Shown piece by piece: positions 1 to 5,277 of a DNA stretch of 5,840 nucleotides. Source of the DNA: Thermoplasmata archaeon M9B2D (GTDB taxonomy: Archaea; Thermoplasmatota; E2; DHVEG-1); the NCBI GenBank assembly GCA_002900555.1, contig MUGD01000126.1, positions 1 through 5,840 of the forward strand, in the 5' to 3' direction. How positions within the stretch are numbered: the first letter of the stretch is position 1; every line of letters begins with the position of its first letter. A program made the translations under genes and the position numbers. Below the pieces are notes generated by a model, which saw only the letters and a program-made list of their open reading frames with translations, searched no databases and was not told the origin of the DNA.

Positions 1-731
1 ACCTTCCAGTACCACCACTGGCCGTTCACCGACGCGTTCAAAAACCTCTGACGATACACACCATTACAGACACTGCTGTTGCTGCCGAACTGCAGCCAGG
101 TCGACGGGTTCACATACGTCACCACGACATACACCTGACTGCATCTGCAGTCTCCTGCTTCGTTTCCAATGAACGCGACCCCCGCCTCAAGAGCATCAAC
201 TGCACTCCAATCCCAGGCGGCACCGGTCGCAGGATTCACAGACCAGGTATGGCTGTACAAGGTAAAGGTGGATGTCGGCGTACACTCGTTTCCATCATAA
301 TAGCCACCCCCGGATTTAATGACGATCTTCCCCTGATTTGGAACACTGGGATAACCTCCGATTCCACCACGGTTACACCGGGCGTACACGGTCACCGCAT
401 GAATCGCTCCTGATGCATCCCCATGATCCTCCAGGGTATACGTATCCTTCTTCCAGGTGGTCCCCGACCAATAGACGTAATCAGCATCATTAGCAACCGC
501 TTCATCAACGCACTGGTAATTCGCCATGGTTGACCCTGGATACTTGGACAACTGGGTGATGCTGCCGTTTCCGTTCGGACGCAACGTCAGCAGGCTTGAC
601 GTGGAGTTCGAGTACCACGTGACGTTCATCGTATCACAATTTGGATCAGACACCGTGATGTTCACCTGTGGCTGCAGGATGATGCCGTTGGTTCCATGTG
701 GAGGATACGGATCTGACACGGATGGCGCGGT
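1..731 (-). other. Interrupted Ig-like domain at the left edge (residues 1452-1497 and 1661 onward)
   Basis: The first half starts NTAPSVSDPYPPHGTNG and runs through VNITVSDPNCDTMNVTWYSN, a standard opening of archaeal Ig-like surface repeats. The expected second half (W-x-x-F-G-x-N-S-S-x-x-N-G-x-Y) is absent there and appears only after residue 1660, as TWLQFGSNSSVCNG followed by NASVNGQWWYWKV, where the window ends. The domain is thus split by module copy 2 at positions 105-593. Confidence 0.5.
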
Positions 732-3700
732 GTTGTAGGTGACCCGCAGCTGAATCATGGAACAATAAAGAGCTGTCTCTGATCCACGTGATGCCTCCAC
801 GTCACAGTCAAGGCCTTCAACCTCAGACCAGGACCATTGCAATTCTCCGCCACTACCTCGACCGTCGTCGTTGGTGATGTCGAACCATTGCGACCATTCC
901 GGTTGATCTGTAGTTACAAACGTGTAGTTCTCACCGTCGGTTTCTCCAAATATCGGCCGTACGATAATGTTCCCTCCATCCTTGCCTTGATAGTATCCGT
1001 TCACCCGGAGTTCTACTTTCAGGATCACGCCAAGATCATCACCCTCGCAGGTGTTCCCGTTGCAGAGCTCAACAGTAGCGTCGGTGTAAGTTGATGCAAA
1101 TGTCTCCTCGTTCTCGTCAGTCATTAATTCGGGGTCACTCTCCCACGCCTCATTCTCATCAAACCCGTTGAAATAAAACGTCTCCTGGCTTGCGTCATAC
1201 CACTGCAACCAGGTGTGTTTCTGCTGACCCGCGACAAGCATCCCGATCCGGATGAACAAGGTGACGGGCGCGTTCTGCTGACCAGACCGTGACTTCACCA
1301 GCAGCTTATAATTGAGATTCGGGTTCCAGCGTAGATACAACGACTGGGTCTGCGACCCGGTCACATCCTCCATCAGATACAGCACCGTATCATTCAAACT
1401 GGTGTACGAATTGTCCAGCGTCTGGTTCAACAAGTATGTGTCCTGATCCACCAGGATGTAATCACCCTGGGTGGTCATGTTGATCTGGATGTCCTTCAGT
1501 TCCCAGCCAAACCCGAGCACATAGGGGATGCTGCTTGATCCGATGTTCTTGATAGAGGGGATGACAGTAAGATCAGTATCACCTGCTCCAAGGTGATACC
1601 GGATGGCGAGACGGAACGAGTATCCTGCGTGGGTGAGATCCTTCCATAACGTCACGTTCACAAAAGAGATATCATCGGTGTCGATCTCCTGGGTGAACCC
1701 GGTGAGTTCATCAGTCCGATACAACAAGTTCCATTGGTCGTTGTTGTAATACCCCAGCATGAGCACGTTATGGGACCAGTACTGGGTCTTATGGTTCGTC
1801 AGCTGAATGCCGCTGCTGGTGTTGAAATAATAGTTATCGTATTGGTTCCAGAGATGCAGCACCGCACCATCATCCAACAATTCATGTCCAAGTGATGGTG
1901 AGGGGCTACCGGGTGGATCGGTGAGGTTGATGTACTCGGTGCCCGTGTAGCTGTCACTTAAGGTGGTGATGCTAATGCTTGCATTCGCACAGACATGGAA
2001 ATGATGCCCGGAGGAACTATTACTATTTGACGAGTTATCTGTCACCCAAATGGTATAGTTGTATTGCCCGACCAACCACGTATCCGTGAAAAGATAGTGA
2101 TACGTGTCATTTGAGCAGTGAGTCATCGTGAAATTCCCAGATTTTCCCCCAGGATACCCAATCTGAACCTTCACGTGATTGATTCCGCTACATTCATCGG
2201 TGACATTCACAGTGATGGTGATGTTGTACCCGAAACCAACGGCAGGGGGATTAGCGTTGACGCTGGTGATCTGTGGTGGTGTGGTGTCAGGGGTGTAACT
2301 GCAGTAAAGGGAGTAATACCGAGGTTCATTGGTAAAACTCATGGGGTCCGGTGGATCCCCGTAGGGTTGGTTATTATCATATCGTCCTGAGACACTCCAA
2401 CCTGATTCGTGATAATAGACCCGGGAGGATGTTGACCCACCCCAACAGGTTATCACATATTGAGTACCTTTCACCAGCAAGGGTGCTGTGCCTGTAAAGT
2501 TGAATACCGCCCACCACATTGTTGAAGCAGGATCGCCTTGCGGGAGCGATACCCAATCACTGCTTGTCGTCCCGATAAGAGCATTATCACTTGCTCGATA
2601 CAGCATGCATGTATACGACACGGGTAACGTTTGATCGATGAACGCGGTGATGTTATTTGCCCTGCCGTACTCGTTTGCGGTGAATACGGAGCCGCTGATA
2701 TTCCCATTGACACATTTGGATATATTCCCTATTTTTGTGTACCCCAATGGATGATACAAATGAAATACACCTGTTTCACTTGAATCATCATAATGAACTA
2801 TTTCATGTAAAGATGCAAGATAGTCTATTCTTCCTGTAGAGTTGAAAACATGAACTGTGACTGAGAAGTTACCATCATGGATGCAATCAGGGATTGAAAT
2901 ATTCAATGATCCGTTTGTACTCGGAGAAGTAACAATCAAATCTTGTCCTATCGTGTAATTCATGGTGTTTTCACCAGATGTCACGTGAATATCCGCGTGC
3001 ACTCTGACAAGATCATTTGGAATGGAGGTATTAATAGTAAAATTGACGAGAATAGAATCATTGAGGGTATCGCCATCATTCGGTGAATCAAAAGCCTTGA
3101 ACGAGACGTTGTTGAACCAGCAGTCCGGATTCACGCAGAAATATTTCGTGATGTTCCAGGCAAGCTCAAATGTTACATTGACGTCGTTTCTGTCAATGTA
3201 GTTGAGCGAATCCCCCTTACTGAAGTTATCGCCTACTTGATGATGGCCATCCCAACCTCCGCCTTTCTCCAATAAAATTGTGTCCACACCAGTTTGATTC
3301 CAGACGTAGTCTTCCGCTCCTGTGGTTGCTTCCGGTGTGCATTCAAAGTGGTAGACCGTTCGTTCTTCGTAATTTGTCTGAGCTGCAATCTCCTGCAGTA
3401 TATTTTTTATAGAATTATTATTTGTATGGGGGTGGAGAACGTATGTTTTATTCGGATCGATCGTGTAATTGAAGCCAAGCTGGTCAAATCCAATGAAATA
3501 TGTAAAATTATAAACAGATTTGTTGTTGTGACTGTCGACGTAATGCTGAGCGCCACGCATCCCGTACTCCTCCCCGGTGGTGAACAGAAAATGCAGATTA
3601 TATTTCGGGGTGATGTTATAGTCGTTGAAGTATTTCGCGATCCCGAGCAGGATGGCTCCACCAACGCCAGAATCTCCTGGCGCTTCGGACCAATAACCAT

Positions 3701-5084
3701 CCATGCGATTGCTTAGCACGGTTATGGGGAAGCCCGGACTATTAGAAATATTTCGATAGGCGACCACGTTACTGCTGTTGACCCCGGGTCTTGTGGTTGT
3801 TTGTTGTCGGTATGTCTGGTTGAGCCATCCGGTCACCGTCCAATTACTTTTGTTTTCAAAGAGAGAGTCTCCTAACGCCCCATCTACGCTGAAGATAGGC
3901 AACGCATATCTATTGGTATAGATTCCTATGTTTACAATACCTATTTTAGTAATATAATCTTCTTGAAACCAGCTCCAGTCTCGTACCGCATGGGTCATTA
4001 TATGAGTATCATCTTGGTGGCTGGACATGATGATTCCGTCAACTCCCATCAAACGCCATATTGGAGCTTGAATCAAAAAATTTGCATAATCTCCTTCGGA
4101 ATCCAGTTGAACAATATATATGCAGTCAGACTGGCAACAGGTATAATTACTATAATTTTGGAAAACCAATGTTACATTGTCTTGGAGGTTGTCAACACCG
4201 TAGACTGCTCCGTTCATGATTTCGGAGAGCACGATTGAGATGTTGCTTGCGGTTCCGTCCAGTTTCGCGATGGGATAATGGTATTGGGAACTGTTATTGA
4301 ATGTATAGTTTTTTGTGCTGTTTTCGATGAGGATGCATCCCATCGCGTGAGTGAAGTTCTCAATTTTTCCTTCTGAGGCGGGTTCTTCATGCATCAGAAA
4401 AACGCAGTCCTGGTTTTCAGGTATTGGGTCTGTGGTATTTAGAAATATAACTTGGCCTGCGATGTATTGGTACGGGTTGAGGAGTTGGCAGGAGACGTTG
4501 TAATGCTGTGGGAGTAATTGATTAATGATTGGTTCTTTGATTTCTGCATGGGAAAAGCTAAAGGTTTGATCGAGATACGCATCGATGTTTTCTTCCCAGA
4601 TAGGAACATGTCCAACGCCTATTGGAAATAGTTCGCTGTAGGGAATGTACGTGATGTTGGTGCCGTTGTGGATGGTGAGGTTATAATCCTGGATGACGAT
4701 CTTGCTGGAATAATTTCTCTCTGGGAAATCGCTTAGATATCCAATGGTGAGGTTCGTATAATCAGTAAGACCACAGGGATTATCAGTGATACCCATATTT
4801 GGCCATAAAATAGTATCCCGAGTATAGTTCTCTCCTGCGGTTGCCCAAGCCCGACCTTTCGGGATACCATTTCCACCATTCTCAGACCAATTGACATCGT
4901 GAATGACATTACCAAATTGATTTGTCATGTTCCAAACAAAATCGTAATCAAGATTTACACATCCGCCTTCTTGTTGTCCTCCACCGCTCGCCTCGACTTT
5001 CCCCGTGTCTGAAAATAAAACCATGGTCGTGGTACTGGAGATCAACAGCATCACAACAAAAATTCCAATAATTTTCTTTTTCAT
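1..5084 (-). CDS. Giant modular exported M28-family zinc peptidase (C-terminus beyond window)
   Basis: The frame is open for 1694 codons with no stop and runs off the left edge. An in-frame TGA at 5127-5129 and the AGGAGG site fix the start at 5084. Modules in order (residues): signal peptide 1-32; N-terminal region 33-211; PA-like region about 212-445; M28 peptidase about 446-655; Ig-like about 656-765; surface beta-sandwich about 784-930; Ig-like about 931-1031; large beta-rich domain about 1066-1292; module copy 1 about 1324-1450; Ig-like from 1452, interrupted by module copy 2 (about 1498-1660), resuming at 1661. M28 enzymes are co-catalytic zinc aminopeptidases or carboxypeptidases. Most secreted ones are roughly 300-600 residues, so this is very large. 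Active-site matches are D471, E505, E506, D534 and H615, but R460 replaces the expected first His ligand. I count about 60 N-X-S/T sequons, fitting a glycosylated archaeal surface protein. Family assignment is firm; substrate and activity are unknown. Confidence 0.9.
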   Translation of the reverse strand, partial: MKKKIIGIFVVMLLISSTTTMVLFSDTGKVEASGGGQQEGGCVNLDYDFVWNMTNQFGNVIHDVNWSENGGNGIPKGRAWATAGENYTRDTILWPNMGITDNPCGLTDYTNLTIGYLSDFPERNYSSKIVIQDYNLTIHNGTNITYIPYSELFPIGVGHVPIWEENIDAYLDQTFSFSHAEIKEPIINQLLPQHYNVSCQLLNPYQYIAGQVIFLNTTDPIPENQDCVFLMHEEPASEGKIENFTHAMGCILIENSTKNYTFNNSSQYHYPIAKLDGTASNISIVLSEIMNGAVYGVDNLQDNVTLVFQNYSNYTCCQSDCIYIVQLDSEGDYANFLIQAPIWRLMGVDGIIMSSHQDDTHIMTHAVRDWSWFQEDYITKIGIVNIGIYTNRYALPIFSVDGALGDSLFENKSNWTVTGWLNQTYRQQTTTRPGVNSSNVVAYRNISNSPGFPITVLSNRMDGYWSEAPGDSGVGGAILLGIAKYFNDYNITPKYNLHFLFTTGEEYGMRGAQHYVDSHNNKSVYNFTYFIGFDQLGFNYTIDPNKTYVLHPHTNNNSIKNILQEIAAQTNYEERTVYHFECTPEATTGAEDYVWNQTGVDTILLEKGGGWDGHHQVGDNFSKGDSLNYIDRNDVNVTFELAWNITKYFCVNPDCWFNNVSFKAFDSPNDGDTLNDSILVNFTINTSIPNDLVRVHADIHVTSGENTMNYTIGQDLIVTSPSTNGSLNISIPDCIHDGNFSVTVHVFNSTGRIDYLASLHEIVHYDDSSETGVFHLYHPLGYTKIGNISKCVNGNISGSVFTANEYGRANNITAFIDQTLPVSYTCMLYRASDNALIGTTSSDWVSLPQGDPASTMWWAVFNFTGTAPLLVKGTQYVITCWGGSTSSRVYYHESGWSVSGRYDNNQPYGDPPDPMSFTNEPRYYSLYCSYTPDTTPPQITSVNANPPAVGFGYNITITVNVTDECSGINHVKVQIGYPGGKSGNFTMTHCSNDTYHYLFTDTWLVGQYNYTIWVTDNSSNSNSSSGHHFHVCANASISITTLSDSYTGTEYINLTDPPGSPSPSLGHELLDDGAVLHLWNQYDNYYFNTSSGIQLTNHKTQYWSHNVLMLGYYNNDQWNLLYRTDELTGFTQEIDTDDISFVNVTLWKDLTHAGYSFRLAIRYHLGAGDTDLTVIPSIKNIGSSSIPYVLGFGWELKDIQINMTTQGDYILVDQDTYLLNQTLDNSYTSLNDTVLYLMEDVTGSQTQSLYLRWNPNLNYKLLVKSRSGQQNAPVTLFIRIGMLVAGQQKHTWLQWYDASQETFYFNGFDENEAWESDPELMTDENEETFASTYTDATVELCNGNTCEGDDLGVILKVELRVNGYYQGKDGGNIIVRPIFGETDGENYTFVTTDQPEWSQWFDITNDDGRGSGGELQWSWSEVEGLDCDVEASRGSETALYCSMIQLRVTYNTAPSVSDPYPPHGTNGIILQPQVNITVSDPNCDTMNVTWYSNSTSSLLTLRPNGNGSITQLSKYPGSTMANYQCVDEAVANDADYVYWSGTTWKKDTYTLEDHGDASGAIHAVTVYARCNRGGIGGYPSVPNQGKIVIKSGGGYYDGNECTPTSTFTLYSHTWSVNPATGAAWDWSAVDALEAGVAFIGNEAGDCRCSQVYVVVTYVNPSTWLQFGSNSSVCNGVYRQRFLNASVNGQWWYWK
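105..593 (-). other. Duplicated C-terminal module, copy 2, nested in an Ig-like domain
   Basis: Residues about 1498-1660 begin LTLRPNGNG, pass through NYQCVDEA and TYTLEDHGDASG, then AVTVYARC, GKIVIKSGGGYY, FTLYSHTWSVNPATGAAWDW, SAVDALEAGV, and end CSQVYVVVTYVNP. This arrangement (LRPN start, CVDEA, LEDH, NPATGxAW-W, DALxAGV, C-x-QVYVxVTY) recurs in phage and surface proteins as I remember it, though I cannot name the family. The flanks read as two halves of one Ig-like domain: NVTWYSNSTSS before it (to residue 1497) and TWLQFGSNSSVCNG after it. Confidence 0.55.
735..1115 (-). other. Duplicated C-terminal module, copy 1 (residues about 1324-1450)
   Basis: The core pattern is ILKVELRVNGYY, then GGNIIVRPIFG, a WSQWFDI strand, LQWSWSEVEGLDCDVEA, and a closing CSMIQLRVTYNTAP. 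The W-x-W-S-x-V-x-x-L-x-x-x-V segment followed by C-x-x-x-Q/I-V-x-V-T-Y is shared with the module at residues 1498-1660. The fold looks like a jelly-roll beta-sandwich. A close cysteine pair, C1341 and C1346, precedes the core. Function is unknown; a structural or ligand-binding role is likely. Confidence 0.55.
1209..1889 (-). other. Large unnamed beta-rich domain, residues about 1066-1292
   Basis: It starts HELLDDGAVLHLWNQYDNYY and ends at about GQQKHTWLQW. Conserved-looking features are the DDGAVLHLWN opening, FNTSSGIQLTNH, a YRTDELTGF strand, VTLWKDLTHAGYSFRLAIRY followed by HLG, FGWELKDIQI, and a late YLRWNPNLNYKLLVKS strand. Length and strand pattern suggest a beta-sandwich larger than a single Ig fold. 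I recall similar segments in archaeal and candidate-phylum surface proteins but know no named family. No catalytic motif is evident. Confidence 0.45.
1992..2294 (-). other. Ig-like domain, residues about 931-1031
   Basis: It opens with the common linker DTTPPQITSVNANP, followed by NITITVNVTDECSGINHVKV and a closing strand YNYTIWVTDNSSN. The T-x-P-P start, the V-T-D-x-x-S-G-I turn and the Y-x-Y-T-x-W-V-x-D-x-S strand are classic for bacterial and archaeal Ig-like surface repeats. The role is presumably spacer or adhesion. Confidence 0.65.
2295..2735 (-). other. Extracellular beta-sandwich module, residues about 784-930
   Basis: The segment contains GRANNITAFIDQTLPVSY, then TCMLYRASDNALIG, then WWAVFNFTG, a strand ending GTQYVITCWGG, and closes with RYYSLYCSYTPD. 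This order (NIT-x-x-I strand, YRASDN-x-LIG, FNFTG, YxLYCSYT) is one I associate with an uncharacterised beta-sandwich module in archaeal surface proteins that often also carry Ig-like repeats. I cannot name a family. Four cysteines (C791, C826, C880, C928) could form disulfides outside the cell. It is probably structural or ligand-binding. Confidence 0.45.
2790..3119 (-). other. Ig-like domain after the peptidase domain
   Basis: Residues about 656-765 begin CWFNNVSFKAFDSPNDGD and continue with alternating hydrophobic and polar strands (SILVNFTINTS, LVRVHADIHV, NFSVTVHVFNST). This is a typical Ig-like or Ig-related beta-sandwich, and the placement directly after the M28 core resembles other archaeal secreted M28 proteins. 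It probably acts as a spacer or binding module. Its C-terminal part lies in DNA clearly more AT-rich than its surroundings. Confidence 0.5.
3120..3749 (-). other. M28 peptidase catalytic domain with Arg at the first zinc-ligand position
   Basis: The order and spacing match M28 peptidases. SNRMDG (residues 458-463) occupies the usual AHxDS site; PGDSGVGGA (469-477) supplies the bridging Asp, D471; TTGEEYGMRG (502-511) supplies the general base E505 and ligand E506; GFDQLGF supplies D534; HHQVGDN (614-620) supplies the last His, best matched by H615, which has Asp four residues later as in YHTPxD. GAEDYVWNQTGVDTILLE corresponds to the usual S-D-H-x-x-F-x-x-x-G-I-P segment. In the Aeromonas aminopeptidase the equivalents are His97, Asp117, Glu151, Glu152, Asp179 and His256. 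The His97 equivalent is Arg460 here (codon CGC, read from 3707-3705). Activity is therefore uncertain, although the rest of the site is intact. Confidence 0.85.
3750..4451 (-). other. PA-like region of the M28 peptidase, possibly two PA segments
   Basis: PA domains are often inserted before or within M28 peptidase domains and are thought to cover the active site or bind substrate. Residues about 212-290 show a PA-style pattern: a hydrophobic strand ending CVFLMHEE (from C227), then a GCILIEN strand, then PIAKLDG (from P271). Residues about 320-445 repeat the plan: IYIVQLDSEGD, a GVDGIIMSS strand, then PIFSVDG (from P396). The second segment leads straight into the catalytic domain. A cysteine cluster, CCQSDC (C316, C317, C321), lies between them. 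The first PA call is moderate; the duplication is an inference from the shared P-x4-D-G endings. Confidence 0.55.
4989..5084 (-). other. Signal peptide of the M28 peptidase
   Basis: The N-terminus has three lysines (residues 2-4), then a hydrophobic stretch over about residues 5-24 (IIGIFVVMLLI and onward), then a polar region. Val30-Glu31-Ala32 before Ser33 fits the -3/-1 rule for signal peptidase I, so cleavage after Ala32 is plausible. This predicts Sec export. No lipobox cysteine is seen near the site; the first Cys is further on, in the mature N-terminus. Confidence 0.75.
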
Positions 5085-5091
5085 TTTCAAT

Positions 5092-5097
5092 CCTCCT
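5092..5097 (-). promoter_or_regulatory. Shine-Dalgarno site of the M28 peptidase gene
   Basis: AGGAGG on the minus strand lies 7 bases upstream of the ATG at 5084. It is a strong match to the 16S rRNA anti-SD at ideal spacing, and it decides the start. Confidence 0.85.
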
Positions 5098-5149
5098 TCC
5101 CATTTTCCTTTGTACTCTGAAACACATCATGATTCTTAATACTTTCCAT

Positions 5150-5158
5150 TATTTTAAA
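5150..5158 (-). promoter_or_regulatory. TATA-like box for the M28 peptidase gene
   Basis: TTTAAAATA on the minus strand resembles the archaeal box A. A start site about 26 bases downstream would fall near 5125-5130 and give a 5' leader of about 40-45 bases. No clear purine-rich BRE is seen before it. The call assumes an archaeal host. Confidence 0.4.
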
Positions 5159-5187
5159 AAATAGAGACCAAATGTGAACTAATTCGC

Positions 5188-5204
5188 TATATATATATAT
5201 ATAT
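5188..5204. repeat. (TA)n run in the divergent intergenic region, possible TATA element
   Basis: Seventeen bases of perfect alternating T and A lie in the middle of the divergent spacer. On the plus strand it could act as the TATA box of the propeller gene, giving a leader of about 45-55 bases. Because it is symmetrical it could also be read in the other direction. Simple repeats of this kind change length by slippage and could tune expression, which is inference. Confidence 0.5.
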
Positions 5205-5265
5205 GTTGCTTAAAGAAGACGGGGCTAATGGAAAAATTATTAAAGAGGAATGTTGATATTAAATT

Positions 5266-5270
5266 GGGAG
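5266..5270 (+). promoter_or_regulatory. Shine-Dalgarno site of the beta-propeller gene
   Basis: GGGAG lies 7 bases before the ATG at 5278 and 4 bases before the ATG at 5275. The 7-base spacing equals that of the divergent gene, so 5278 is preferred. Confidence 0.6.
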
Positions 5271-5277
5271 AATAATG

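Noticed and set aside
3407..3700. Minus-strand open frame of 97 codons within the peptidase gene
   Set aside because: It is in another frame of the same strand. The longer frame covering it carries the EE, D and bridging-Asp motifs.
3294..3716. Plus-strand open frame of 140 codons
   Set aside because: It lies entirely antisense to the catalytic core of the M28 peptidase, whose zinc-site motifs are clear in the minus frame. Its translation has no recognisable domain and looks like a shadow.
526..4238. Plus-strand open frames at 526-738, 837-1094, 2118-2390 and 3963-4238
   Set aside because: All are antisense to the continuous 1694-codon frame, have no domain signs, and lack convincing start signals.
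2471..5130. Minus-strand open frames at 2471-2713, 4733-4915 and 4948-5130
   Set aside because: They are out of frame with the long peptidase frame that covers them. The one at 4948-5130 also overlaps the well-supported SD site and signal peptide.
5188..5204. TA run as a replication origin or integration site
   Set aside because: There are no iterated origin boxes, inverted repeats, att-like duplication, tRNA end or integrase nearby.
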